A DNA stretch of 64,000 nucleotides from DATLXU01 sp035575515 (GTDB taxonomy: Bacteria > Acidobacteriota > Blastocatellia > UBA7656). The stretch spans positions 24,391 to 88,390 of the forward strand of contig DATLXU010000074.1 of the NCBI GenBank assembly GCA_035575515.1. The letters are read 5' to 3'. Positions within the stretch are counted from its first letter, which is position 1. Every line of letters starts with the position of its first letter. Below are positions 8,534 through 17,887 of the stretch, piece by piece. The notes under the pieces were generated by a model. It was not told the DNA's origin. It was given only the letters and a program-made list of their open reading frames with translations, and did not search any database. A program made the position numbers and the translations under genes.

Positions 8534-10759
8534 ATGATCGCTCTGAAAAGAAAATCAATTGCGATTCTACTTTCTTTCATTCAACTGGGCGCTGTTTTCC
8601 CTGCGCTCGCATCGGCACAAAACGCTGGTGCAAAACAAATTGCAGATCAGGAAAAGCCCATACGCGTTCGCGCCGACGAAGTAATCGTTGACGCTGTAGT
8701 GCTGGATAAAAGAAACCACCTTGTCAGCGACCTCACGGCCAACGACTTCGAGATTTACGAAGACGGCGTGAAGCAGCAGATTACATCATTTCGTTTTGAA
8801 TCAGCCGCGTCGTCAGATTCAACATCAACCGGGGCCAACGGCTCGATGGCTGCGACCGCAGCGCCCAATCTTGTTTCGATTGTCTTCGACGGGCAGACGA
8901 CGCGCGACGGCGCGCTGCGCGCTCGAAAGGCCGCGCTCGATTACATCGAATCTGGCATAGGACCGAACGATTACGTCGCCGTCTTCGGAATTGATCTCGG
9001 ACTGCTCGCGCTCGCTCCCTACACGAACGACAAAGAAACTTTGAAGCGCGCGGTCGACGCATTCACTTCGCGCGAGTCGAAGAAGTACAACGCTATCGCA
9101 AACGAAGTCAAAGCAAAACTCGAAAGCCTGGTTGAGCCGCTTTCGGATGCTTCAAAGCTCGCGCTTGCGGATTCCATCCCCGACAACGAACCGAACGAGC
9201 CGACCCAGCCGAATCTCGGCCAGAGAGGCGAATCAGGCGCGCTTGATCCTATAAAGATCATGCTGACGACGATCAGCCTGACGGGGCTAAAGGTGCTTAG
9301 AACTTTCGAGCGGTACGAGCGAGAATTTCAAGGATGGCGAAACGTTTCGGCTCTTCTTGCCATCATCAACGGCCAGAAAAATGTTCGAGCCGGGCGCAAG
9401 TCGCTTCTGCTTTTCTCGGAAGGCTTCGCTGTCACGCCAGCCGTTCAGCAACAGTATCTTTCAATCATCAGCGCGGCGAACACTTCGGGCGTTACGCTCT
9501 ACGCATTCGACATCGCGGGCCTGCGGGTCGTAAACCCAAACGAAGACATACAGCGAGAGCGCGAGGCCGCGACTCAGAATCGCATGCGCAATCCGAACCC
9601 GGAGCTTGTGACGGGCGGCGTCTCTTCGCTCGGACGAATGGAAGAGATCGCGCGAACAAACGTCGTGACAACGCTCGACGAGCTGACGGAAGAGACAGGC
9701 GGCTTCACGATTAAAAACACGAATGACCTCAGCGACGGCATGAAGCGAATCCTCGAAGAGTTGAGCAATCACTACGTTTTGACTTACGTGCCCGCCAACC
9801 AGAATTACAGAGGCGAGTTTCGCCGCATCACAGTAAAGCTTGTGAAGCAAGGCGATTATCGCGTGCGCGCACGGCGCGGATATAATGCATTGCGCACGCT
9901 CGATGGACTTCCGCTGCTTGCGCAGGAAGCCACGCTGCTCAACATCGCAAACGATGTCTCGATGGCTACAGGCTTCCCCATCTTCGCGCAGGCGCTCTAT
10001 TTCAATGGCAACGACACGGCCCGGCAGGTCGCGCTTTACGTTCAGTTTCCCGTCTCTGCCTTGAAGTTTGAAACTGACGAAAAGGCAAAAACATTCTCGT
10101 CGCGATTCGCTTTGCTTGTGTTAATCAAAAACGGCGCGGGCGAGATAGTCCGAAAGCTGGGGCAGGAGTTCGCGCTGCGCGGCCCGCTTGTGCAAATTGA
10201 GGAAATCAAGAGCAGGCCGCAGATTTACAATCGCTTGATTGCGCTCGCGCCGGGCCGTTACACGCTCGAAGCGGTCGCGCGCGATTCCGTCACGGGCAAA
10301 GCAGCAGCCATCCGCACGCCTTTTGAAATCACGAGCGGCAGCACCGAAAGTCTCAGAATGTCGAGCGTCGTGTTGAGTCGCGGAGTAAACCCATTGTCCG
10401 AAGATCAAAAGAAGCAGACCGCGCATCCGCTCTATCTCGAAGGGCGGGCTTACTTCGTGCCTAACGTTGAGGAGTCTTTCAGCAAGGCGAGAGACAAGAA
10501 CCTGCTTGTTCATTTCAACGTCTATGCGCCGAAAGATTCTAAAGCGAAAGTTGATGTGCTTGTCGAGTTTCTTCAGGGCGATAGAGTCATATCCCAAGCC
10601 GCAGGGACGCTTCCTGATGCGGACGCTTCGGGGCGCATCGCTTACCTTACGGCCTTCCCGCTAGCGAACTTCGCGCCGGGCGATTACTCTCTGCGGGTCA
10701 CCGCTGGCACAAGCGGCCAACGCGCTTCTTCAACCGCTCGTTTCAAAGTTGAGCAATAA
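8534..10759 (+). CDS. Secreted VWFA-related (acidobacterial type) domain protein
   Basis: The protein (741 residues) has a signal peptide (MIALKRKSIAILLSFIQLG, ending near ASAQ), then a segment reading VDAVVLDKRNHLVSDLTAND, the opening of the VWFA-related domain that is abundant in Acidobacteria (TIGR03436 type). The Rossmann-like von Willebrand A core follows at about 100-440. Its first metal-site motif is FDGQTT instead of the usual DxSxS. The rest (about 470-740) looks like beta-sandwich domains. The start at 8534 is chosen because GGAG sits 8 bases upstream and gives a clean signal peptide; an in-frame start at 8498 is less likely. Function of the family is unknown; protein binding at the cell surface or in the periplasm is probable. 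Confidence 0.85.
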   Translation: MIALKRKSIAILLSFIQLGAVFPALASAQNAGAKQIADQEKPIRVRADEVIVDAVVLDKRNHLVSDLTANDFEIYEDGVKQQITSFRFESAASSDSTSTGANGSMAATAAPNLVSIVFDGQTTRDGALRARKAALDYIESGIGPNDYVAVFGIDLGLLALAPYTNDKETLKRAVDAFTSRESKKYNAIANEVKAKLESLVEPLSDASKLALADSIPDNEPNEPTQPNLGQRGESGALDPIKIMLTTISLTGLKVLRTFERYEREFQGWRNVSALLAIINGQKNVRAGRKSLLLFSEGFAVTPAVQQQYLSIISAANTSGVTLYAFDIAGLRVVNPNEDIQREREAATQNRMRNPNPELVTGGVSSLGRMEEIARTNVVTTLDELTEETGGFTIKNTNDLSDGMKRILEELSNHYVLTYVPANQNYRGEFRRITVKLVKQGDYRVRARRGYNALRTLDGLPLLAQEATLLNIANDVSMATGFPIFAQALYFNGNDTARQVALYVQFPVSALKFETDEKAKTFSSRFALLVLIKNGAGEIVRKLGQEFALRGPLVQIEEIKSRPQIYNRLIALAPGRYTLEAVARDSVTGKAAAIRTPFEITSGSTESLRMSSVVLSRGVNPLSEDQKKQTAHPLYLEGRAYFVPNVEESFSKARDKNLLVHFNVYAPKDSKAKVDVLVEFLQGDRVISQAAGTLPDADASGRIAYLTAFPLANFAPGDYSLRVTAGTSGQRASSTARFKVEQ

Positions 10760-10787
10760 AAAAGGGACGCTCCGAAAAACGTCCCTT
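10757..10787 (-). terminator. Intrinsic terminator of the large TonB receptor gene
   Basis: A perfect 8-bp stem, AAGGGACG (10762-10769) and CGTCCCTT (10780-10787), encloses a 10-base loop. Read on the minus strand the stem runs into TTTTTTATTG, a classical terminator tail for the TonB receptor gene that ends at 10811. On the plus strand no T-run follows, so it serves the minus-strand gene. Confidence 0.8.
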
Positions 10788-10810
10788 GACTGTGCTTCAT
10801 TCGCGTCCAA

Positions 10811-13800
10811 TCAGAAGGTATACTTCAGACCGAACTGCATGACGCGCGCCGAGTTCAGCGTCGCGCTGTACTTGCCGAACGTGTTGCGCGAATCGAGGTC
10901 GGCTCCGATTAGCGAGAACGGATCGAAGCTCGGAGTGTTCGTCACATTGAAGACTTCCCAGCGGAAGTTCAGCGCGTGACCTTCCTTGATGCGCCAGGAC
11001 TTCGCGAGGCTCGCGTCAATGTTGAACAATCCGTCGCCGCGAATCAGGTTGCGAGTGCCGACGCCGCCCGGCAGCGTGTTCTGGAACGCTTTGAACGCTT
11101 CGTCGGGATTGCTGAAGATATTCGGCCCGCCCGTCTTATCGTTCGCGTTGACCTTGACGTTCTTGAACACGCCTGTGCCTGTGATCGGCTTGTTCTGCGT
11201 GGCGAATCCGGTGAACTCCCAGTTCGTCGGGAAGTTGAATCCGTTCCCGATTGACGTGGGAAGACCCGAAGTGAGACGGAAGATCGAAGCAAAGCTCCAC
11301 CCGCCGAGCAGCCCATTAATCCAGCCATTGGAATTGCTCAGGAAGCGGCGGCCCCGCCCGACAGGGATTTCGTAGAAGCCGCCCGCGTTGAACTGGTGCG
11401 TCATGTCGAAATCCGACACCGAGTAACGCGCTCGCGGCGACCACGAATTCAGCACAGGCGCGGCGAACAAGCCATTGCGTTCGACCGCCGAGCCAATGTC
11501 GTGGCTCTTGCTGAAGGTGTAGTTCGCGTTGAACTCAAGCCCGTTTGAGAAGCGGCGGCCCAATATCAACTGGAGCGAATGATAATTGGTGTTCCCCTGC
11601 GAGCGGAACGCGTTGAGATTCGAGAACTGATCGTCGAACAACGCATACGGCCCGAACTTTGAGCAGGGGTCGCACGCAACATCGAGGACGAACAGCGCCG
11701 TCGTATAGTCGGGACCGAAGCCCTCCGATCTCGAATAAAAGAGATATGCGACCTGCGTTGCGGTCAGCCCGCCGCCCGCGAGGTCAGGGAATATGTGCTC
11801 CCAGAACGGAATTTTTCCGACCTTTTCGACTGGCGTTCCCGCAAAATCGAGCCTTGCGAGCGTCTGCGCCGCCGTGAAGTAATCCATTCCGGAAGCCGGG
11901 TCGACGAGGTTCAGCGGCATAGCCATGTCGTAATTGACAAGAATGTGGCGGCCCAATCTTCCAACATACGCGGCTTCGAAGGTGAAGTTGCCCGGCAGCT
12001 CGCGCTGTATCGAGAAGTTTATGCTCTGCGAATAGGGCGTCACGAGGTTGTCATCAATCCCTGCGGTGATGGCGAACCCGTTGTCGAGGTCGGTCGGGAA
12101 GGTGCAGGGGAATTTTACTGCGCCGCCGCTGCTGCAAGGATTCGACGGCAGCAGTTGAGTCGGGATGTTGTTCAATCCCGTAAATCGCGGCGATGTGTTC
12201 GCGCGCTGAATGCCCGCGGCATTTACGAGTTGTGTCTGAATGCCGAAAGAGAGCGCGCCTGAATCGGCATTGATTGCCAGCGCGCCTCCGATGCGGTCAT
12301 AGACCATGCTGTAGCCGCCGCGAATAACCATCTTACTGCCTTGCGTGCCTTCGCCCGTTATCCATTTCAACACAGGCAGGTTGGTCGTAGGCGAATAGGC
12401 GAACGCGAAGCGCGGAGCGAAATTGTTCTTGTCCCAATCGTAGAAACCTTTGCTTCCATTCTTCGGACCTGAAAGCACGAAGGAAATATCCGGGACGGAT
12501 TCTTCGTTGGGAACACCTTTCTGCATCAATCCGCCTCGTATGTCGAACCACTTGCCGAGCGGGAAATCGGGCGAGACTTGAAGCCCGCGCGTCTCCCACG
12601 GCGGCGAGTAGAGCGAGTAACGAAGCCCGTAGGTGAGCGTCAGATTCGGCTTCACGCGCCAACTGTCTTGCACGTAAGTCTCGTATTCGTTGGCTGCGTA
12701 GTGTCGCTGAATCGGCGCGCCCTGCGGCAATTCAAAGAGCCTGTCGCCTTCACGACCAACGTTGTAACGGGCGGTGACCTGCGTGACAAGACCGAGCAAT
12801 GCAGCCATCGCATGCTCGGTGCTCCTGAATGCTAGGTCCTGATCGCGCGGGCGAATCGGCGAGTTTGAAAATAACCAGGCCTTGTTGACAATCGCGCTGT
12901 GGAACGAAGGCGCGAAGTTCACGCGGTTGTTGCGAATCCAACGGAGGTTGCCGCCGAACTGCAACGAGTGGCTCCCCTTCACCCACGACACATCATCAAC
13001 AGCGTTCCAGACAGGTGTGATCCTTGAAACACTTCGCGTCGCAGGTATCAGATCGGAGAAAGTTCTGAAGCTGACCAGCGGAGCGTTCGAAAACGGAGAT
13101 GCCCCCGCAGATTCCGTCCCCTGCCGCGTGTAGCCAAAGCGCGCGACGTTGACGAGGTTCTGGCGCAGCGTTGCGTTGTAGCCCGCCGCGATGCCTTTGT
13201 TGTTCGTGAAATTCACAAAGGTCGGGATTCCGGGAAACTGCTCGACAGAGTTGTCGCGGTCGTTCTGCAAATTGCCGCGCACGAACAGAGTGTGATTGCC
13301 GCTTTCTGTCAGGTTGTAATCCAATCGCGCGATGTATGTGTTCCACCTTAGGTGAATCGGCGAGTTGAACCTGAAACCAAAGGTGTTGAGTCCGTCGCCC
13401 ACGGTGTTGTCATTGGCGAGCGGGTACTGGTTGAAGACTTTAAGCACTTCGGCGTTCGGGCCGATGTGCAGCGGATCGAGAGCCTTCACGCCGTTGAAGT
13501 CGAGCTTGGCCACAGTGTTTTTGGTGCAGGCGCTCGGTGAGCCTTCGAGGCATCTTACATAGGTAAAGATGCCTTTGCGCAGATCATCGCCCGGTACGAC
13601 TCTGACGACAGACTCTTCGCGCGAATCGCGCCGCCCTTCATAGTTCATGAAGAAGAAGAACCTGTCCTTCTTGATTGGACCGCCGAGCGACGCGCCGAAA
13701 ACATTACGGATGAGCTTCGGTCGCGGAGCGCGCGGGTCGCCGACTCGCGCAACGCCGCGCTGCACTGCGAAGTCGTTTGCTGTGAATCGCCCCTGAGCGT

Positions 13801-14638
13801 TGTTGAACCAGTCGTTGGCAGACGTTATCGTGTTGCGATGAAACTCGTAGGCCGAGCCGTGCCAGTTGTTTGTGCCGGTCTTGGTCACGAGGCTGACCTG
13901 CGCGCCGGACGAGCGGCCCTGCTCGGCGTTTGGATTCGATGTGACGACGCGGAACTCCTGAAGTGATTCAGCCGTGACTCTGAGCACGCTGTTGAACGCA
14001 AAACCGTTCTGCTGATCGTTCACGTCAACGCCGTCGAGCGTGACGTTTGATTGGTCGGATTTGGAGCCGTTGACCGAGCCGTTGCGGTAATCGGTAGTGT
14101 TGCCTTCGGCGTTCGTGTTGCCGATGAAGGTGACGCCCGGCTGGAGCGCGAGCAGGCTGACGATGTTCTGGCCTTCGAGCGGAAGACGCGAAATCTGGCT
14201 CGCCGTGATGGCGTTGCCGATTGTCGCGTCCTGGGTGTTGAGCCGGACCTCGCCGCCCGATACTGAAACGGTTTCGCTGACCGCGCCGACCTCCATCTCA
14301 ATATTGAGCGTCGTGGGGGTTTTGACGATCAGCTTCACGTCTTCGCGCACGGCGGTTTTGAATCCGGTTGCCTCGACGCGCACGGTGTAAGTGCCCGGCT
14401 GAACCTGATTGAAGACATAAGCGCCGTCGTCGCCCGTCTTTGCGCTGCGGCTGACGCTCGTCGCCGTATTCGTTATCGTTACTGTTGCGCCTGATATAGT
14501 TTTCCCCTGAGGGTCGGTCACCGTTCCCGAAAGCACGGAGCTTTCCTGAGCGACGGCAACCGTGCAGCAGAGGAGAGCGATCATGGTCGCAATTACAAGT
14601 TGCGGTTGAAGCTTGCGATAGATCCTGCTTCCGAACAT
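10811..14638 (-). CDS. Very large Oar-like TonB-dependent receptor
   Basis: An outer-membrane protein of 1275 residues with a signal peptide (ending near VAVAQES), a carboxypeptidase-regulatory-like beta-sandwich at about 35-115 (LSGTVTDPQGKTISGATVTI), a plug domain at about 120-230 (ISRLPLEGQNIVSLLALQPG, LDGVDVNDQQNG), and a long beta-barrel ending in the outer-membrane signature Phe (FGLKYTF). This architecture is typical of Oar-like receptors that are massively expanded in Acidobacteria; substrates are mostly unknown, often guessed to be oligosaccharides or peptides. The start has an excellent AAGGAGG site 5 bases upstream. The gene is alone, with a strong terminator at 10757-10787 and no transporter or hydrolase beside it. 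Confidence 0.93.
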   Translation of the reverse strand: MFGSRIYRKLQPQLVIATMIALLCCTVAVAQESSVLSGTVTDPQGKTISGATVTITNTATSVSRSAKTGDDGAYVFNQVQPGTYTVRVEATGFKTAVREDVKLIVKTPTTLNIEMEVGAVSETVSVSGGEVRLNTQDATIGNAITASQISRLPLEGQNIVSLLALQPGVTFIGNTNAEGNTTDYRNGSVNGSKSDQSNVTLDGVDVNDQQNGFAFNSVLRVTAESLQEFRVVTSNPNAEQGRSSGAQVSLVTKTGTNNWHGSAYEFHRNTITSANDWFNNAQGRFTANDFAVQRGVARVGDPRAPRPKLIRNVFGASLGGPIKKDRFFFFMNYEGRRDSREESVVRVVPGDDLRKGIFTYVRCLEGSPSACTKNTVAKLDFNGVKALDPLHIGPNAEVLKVFNQYPLANDNTVGDGLNTFGFRFNSPIHLRWNTYIARLDYNLTESGNHTLFVRGNLQNDRDNSVEQFPGIPTFVNFTNNKGIAAGYNATLRQNLVNVARFGYTRQGTESAGASPFSNAPLVSFRTFSDLIPATRSVSRITPVWNAVDDVSWVKGSHSLQFGGNLRWIRNNRVNFAPSFHSAIVNKAWLFSNSPIRPRDQDLAFRSTEHAMAALLGLVTQVTARYNVGREGDRLFELPQGAPIQRHYAANEYETYVQDSWRVKPNLTLTYGLRYSLYSPPWETRGLQVSPDFPLGKWFDIRGGLMQKGVPNEESVPDISFVLSGPKNGSKGFYDWDKNNFAPRFAFAYSPTTNLPVLKWITGEGTQGSKMVIRGGYSMVYDRIGGALAINADSGALSFGIQTQLVNAAGIQRANTSPRFTGLNNIPTQLLPSNPCSSGGAVKFPCTFPTDLDNGFAITAGIDDNLVTPYSQSINFSIQRELPGNFTFEAAYVGRLGRHILVNYDMAMPLNLVDPASGMDYFTAAQTLARLDFAGTPVEKVGKIPFWEHIFPDLAGGGLTATQVAYLFYSRSEGFGPDYTTALFVLDVACDPCSKFGPYALFDDQFSNLNAFRSQGNTNYHSLQLILGRRFSNGLEFNANYTFSKSHDIGSAVERNGLFAAPVLNSWSPRARYSVSDFDMTHQFNAGGFYEIPVGRGRRFLSNSNGWINGLLGGWSFASIFRLTSGLPTSIGNGFNFPTNWEFTGFATQNKPITGTGVFKNVKVNANDKTGGPNIFSNPDEAFKAFQNTLPGGVGTRNLIRGDGLFNIDASLAKSWRIKEGHALNFRWEVFNVTNTPSFDPFSLIGADLDSRNTFGKYSATLNSARVMQFGLKYTF

Positions 14639-15075
14639 TTCCGCCTCCTTTTCTTATTCGAGATAAGCGAATGCTCATCAAGTGTGACTTGCGATCTCGA
14701 GGCTGGCCTGGAAAAACAGAAAGGAACACACAACCAAGCCTTGCCATCTTTGCGGGCACGTGGTTGCTCAGCTACTGGCGAGTCTGAATGCTCGCTTCAT
14801 ACAGCACTTCCTAGAACCTTCGCCTTCTGATGATCAGTTGTGAACTTAGCTTCGTGGGCAGCCTTATGTTACGGCGGAAGGATGCAACAGTCAATAGCGT
14901 GACCAGCGGATGCTTGCGCGGAGGAATGAAATTCTTTCGCCACAGAACCACACGGAAGCTTTTATGATAGAGAGTCTCATTTGCCGCTTTTCCGTGTGGT
15001 TCTGTGACTCATTTGATTAAAGCGCGCGAACCAATAAGAGCGCAGGCCGCGACCTTTCGCTCTATAATCACCTGA
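14639..15075. other. Gene-free stretch: receptor promoter region and repeat
   Basis: About 440 bases between the divergent-facing 5' end of the TonB receptor gene and the 3' end of ndk. It must hold the receptor promoter (not confidently located) and holds the inverted repeat at 14941-15006. No convincing reading frame was found. Confidence 0.6.
14941..15006. repeat. Perfect 17-bp inverted repeat, CACAGA family
   Basis: CACAGAACCACACGGAA at 14941-14957 is exactly complementary to TTCCGTGTGGTTCTGTG at 14990-15006, with a 32-base loop. It lies intergenically, downstream of ndk (minus strand) and far upstream of the TonB gene. There is no T-run, so it is not a plain terminator. It resembles the element at 52282-52357 in having CACAGA or GCAGAG words at the arms, suggesting a dispersed palindromic repeat family. 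Confidence 0.8.
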
Positions 15076-15540
15076 TTACCCAAGCTCGTCTTCCGAGTAT
15101 ATTGATCGCGTAAGCGTTGACTCGTATTCAAACAGTTCTGAATCCTTGAAGAATCGCTTTACTTCTTTCTCCGCCGTTTCGAGCGAATCCGAAGCGTGAA
15201 CCAGATTGGCCTGCACGCTCATGGCCCAGTCGCCGCGAATTGTGCCGGGCGCGGCCTCGCGCGCTTTCGTTATGCCGCATAGCCTGCGAACCGTCTCAAC
15301 CGAATCAAGCCCTTCAAGGCAGATCGCAATCACAGGCGTTTGCGTCATGAATCGCTTGGTTCCGGGAAAGAATGGCTTGTCCGCCAGATGGGCATAATGT
15401 TCGTTCAGAAGCTCATCCGAAAGGTTCAATAATTTCATGCCGACGATTTTCAACCCCTTCTCTTCAAAGCGCGAAAGGATGCGCCCGGCCATCCCTCGTT
15501 GAATTGCGTCAGGCTTGATTAAAACTAAAGTCCGTTCCAT
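15076..15540 (-). CDS. ndk: Nucleoside-diphosphate kinase
   Basis: NDK transfers the gamma phosphate of ATP to nucleoside diphosphates through a phospho-histidine. The start MERTLVLIKPDAIQRG is diagnostic, and NLVHASDSLETAE carries the catalytic His with the conserved HASDS loop. At 154 residues it is slightly longer than the usual 140-150 because of a C-terminal extension. GAAGGAGA precedes the ATG. It is divergent from the peptidoglycan-related gene set that starts at 15708. Confidence 0.96.
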   Translation of the reverse strand: MERTLVLIKPDAIQRGMAGRILSRFEEKGLKIVGMKLLNLSDELLNEHYAHLADKPFFPGTKRFMTQTPVIAICLEGLDSVETVRRLCGITKAREAAPGTIRGDWAMSVQANLVHASDSLETAEKEVKRFFKDSELFEYESTLTRSIYSEDELG

Positions 15541-15707
15541 GTCGTCTCCTTCAATTCGAGTTTAAGAACCAAAGATGATAACGGAGAGATTGCAAGGCAG
15601 ACAAGCTGGCATACCGGCGCAAACCGAAAGCCTTGCGCCCGCTGGCTGTGGCTTGCGAGAATGTTGGCTTGCAATCATCAGCTTTGTTCAGGCAGGGGAG
15701 AGAGTGT

Positions 15708-16415
15708 TTGAGCGAGAGTTGTATCCCGACAGGGATTGATGTCAATGAATTAAGCTCGTTGATTAGAGAGTTGAGCGGCGAGGCGAGCTATCTTCAGCGG
15801 ATTGACCACGTATCAGCGCGCTTCGTTGGCCGCCCTTATCTTGCAAACACGCTCATCGGCGGCCCTGATACCGACGAAGTCTTTACCGCTACGCTCGAAG
15901 GATTCGATTGCGTGACCTACATCGAAACGGTTCTTGCGATCTCTCTGTCAAATTCGGTTGAAGAGTTCCGAAGAAATTTGCGTGAGATGCGCTATGAAGA
16001 CGGCGAAATTGATTGGCGCAAGCGCAATCATTACATGCTCGGCTGGGCAATGAGCAACGAGCGAGGGGGCTTGATAGCCAACATCACTCGCGGCCCTGAG
16101 ACTAAAGAGAAGTCTCGCGTTGCAGATGTGGTTGAAGGCTTGCGACCCGTGACTTTCAAGTTTCGTTATTTTCCGAAGTCGGTTTATCCAAAGATTCGCA
16201 GCCGCATTGAGTCGGGCGATCTCGTTCTGTTCGTCTCGACGCGCAAGCGGCTCGACGTATTTCACACAGGATTTCTTTTCGTAAAAGACGATCAGGTTGT
16301 GATGCGCCACGCGACGCGCGCGGCGGGCTGCGTCATAGAGCAGCCGCTGACGGAATTTTTGAAGAACAATCGAATGGCAGGCTTTATCATTTTGAGACCA
16401 CTATGCCCACACTAA
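15708..16415 (+). CDS. DUF1460 N-acetylmuramoyl-L-alanine amidase-like protein
   Basis: A 235-residue protein with the DUF1460 fold (NlpC/P60-like cysteine amidase). The signature GFDCVTYIETVLAI near residue 65 supplies the catalytic Cys, and FHTGFLFV near 185 the likely catalytic His. Structurally studied members cleave the amide between muramic acid and L-Ala in muropeptides; that activity is assumed here. No signal peptide is seen, so it may act in the cytoplasm unless exported otherwise. The TTG at 15708 is chosen because AGGGGAGAG lies just upstream; a longer frame opens at TTG 15633 without a ribosome site. The 3' end overlaps the next gene by 13 bases, pointing to translational coupling. 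Confidence 0.85.
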   Translation: MSESCIPTGIDVNELSSLIRELSGEASYLQRIDHVSARFVGRPYLANTLIGGPDTDEVFTATLEGFDCVTYIETVLAISLSNSVEEFRRNLREMRYEDGEIDWRKRNHYMLGWAMSNERGGLIANITRGPETKEKSRVADVVEGLRPVTFKFRYFPKSVYPKIRSRIESGDLVLFVSTRKRLDVFHTGFLFVKDDQVVMRHATRAAGCVIEQPLTEFLKNNRMAGFIILRPLCPH

Positions 16416-17887
16416 CCGCAGCTTTATTGTATGACGAAGCGCCGTCGCTGGTTGACTGGCTCGCCGCGAACCAGTCTGTGACGCGCATTTTCTTGTTTGC
16501 CGGCGCGGAGAGCGAGCCACTTCCGGCTGCAATGGAAACGAGCGATAAAATTCGTGTGATCCAAGGCGATTACTTGAGCGGCGAGGGGCTATCGCGCTTG
16601 CTTGATGAAACCGCAACCGATTACTTGCTGTTGGTTTTGGGAACCGAGCGCGTCGAGCCGGGACCGAGATTGATTGAACGATTGATAAGCGTGGCAGAGG
16701 ATTCGCGCTCAGGTTTCATCTATTCTGATTTCAGAGATGAAGTCGCCGTCGCACTGAGCGATCATCCGCTGATTGATTATCAACCGGGCAGCATCCGTGA
16801 CAGTTTCGATTTCGGCTCTCTCCTGCTTATATCAAAACGGGCGGCTGATAGAGCTATTGCCAGACGCGGCGCGACTGATCGGCGACTCCGATGGGCTGCG
16901 CTTTATGACCTGCGGCTCAAGATTTCAATTGACTCACGCGTGCTGCGCGTGCCTGAGCCGCTCTACACTCGCGTTCCTGTCGACCGCCGGGCGTCGGGCG
17001 AAAAGCAGTTCGATTACGTCGACCCGCGCAAGCGCGATTACCAGATCGAGATGGAACAGGTTGCAACGGCTCACTTAAAACGAATCAGCGCGTATCTTGA
17101 ACCTGAGTTCAAGCCGTTACCTCAGTCGCACGGCAATTTTCCCGTTCGAGCGAGCGTCGTTATTCCAGTGCGTAACCGCGAGCGCACGATTAAAGATGCC
17201 GTCGCGAGCGCGCTATCGCAAAAAGCGCCGTTCAACTTCAACGTGATCGTCGTTGACAATCATTCGACCGACAGAACGACCGAGATCCTTTCAGACCTCT
17301 CAAGGCAGGATGCTCGTCTAATTCATATGAAACCTGCTCGCACGGATCTGGGCATCGGCGGCTGTTGGAATGAAGCGGTCTATTCATGGCACTGCGGCGA
17401 GTACGCTGTGCAGCTAGATTCGGATGATTTGTACAGCGACGAGCGCGCGCTTGAGCGCATCCTTGCGAAGTTTGAAGAAGGACCTTATGCGATGGTCATT
17501 GGGTCTTACACGATAGTCAACTTCGAGCTTCAGGAGATTCCGCCCGGCGTGATTGACCATCGCGAGTGGACTCGCGAGAACGGGCGCAACAACGCGCTGA
17601 GAATCAACGGGCTTGGCGCGCCGCGCGCTTTCTATGTTCCCGTTTTGAGAGAGGTCGGACTCCCAAACGTGAGCTATGGCGAAGACTACGCGGCGGCTCT
17701 GCGCATCAGCCGCGATTATGAGATTGGCCGCATCTTTGATTCGATATATTTTGCGCGGCGGTGGGAAGGAAATTCCGACGCGGCGCTGCCGCTTGCGACA
17801 GCCAATCGCTATGATGCGTACAAAGATCACCTGCGAACGGTTGAGATACTTGCAAGACAGAGGATGAACCAGAGTGAGATGGAATGA
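16403..17887 (+). CDS. Tandem GT2-like glycosyltransferase
   Basis: The 494 residues appear to hold two GT-A folds. The C-terminal one (about 248-480) is clear: SVVIPVRNRERTIKDAVASA, IVVDNHSTDRT, then LDSDD as the metal-binding DxD. The N-terminal part (about 1-235) shows YSDFRDE and DYQPGSIRDSFDFGSLLL, features of a second GT2-type module whose own acidic motif is less obvious. It lies inside an overlapping gene set with a DUF1460 amidase (13-base overlap) and a DUF4922 protein (14-base overlap). Donor and acceptor are unknown; no membrane segments are seen, so action on a cytoplasmic or membrane-face acceptor is likely. Confidence 0.85.
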   Translation: MPTLTAALLYDEAPSLVDWLAANQSVTRIFLFAGAESEPLPAAMETSDKIRVIQGDYLSGEGLSRLLDETATDYLLLVLGTERVEPGPRLIERLISVAEDSRSGFIYSDFRDEVAVALSDHPLIDYQPGSIRDSFDFGSLLLISKRAADRAIARRGATDRRLRWAALYDLRLKISIDSRVLRVPEPLYTRVPVDRRASGEKQFDYVDPRKRDYQIEMEQVATAHLKRISAYLEPEFKPLPQSHGNFPVRASVVIPVRNRERTIKDAVASALSQKAPFNFNVIVVDNHSTDRTTEILSDLSRQDARLIHMKPARTDLGIGGCWNEAVYSWHCGEYAVQLDSDDLYSDERALERILAKFEEGPYAMVIGSYTIVNFELQEIPPGVIDHREWTRENGRNNALRINGLGAPRAFYVPVLREVGLPNVSYGEDYAAALRISRDYEIGRIFDSIYFARRWEGNSDAALPLATANRYDAYKDHLRTVEILARQRMNQSEME

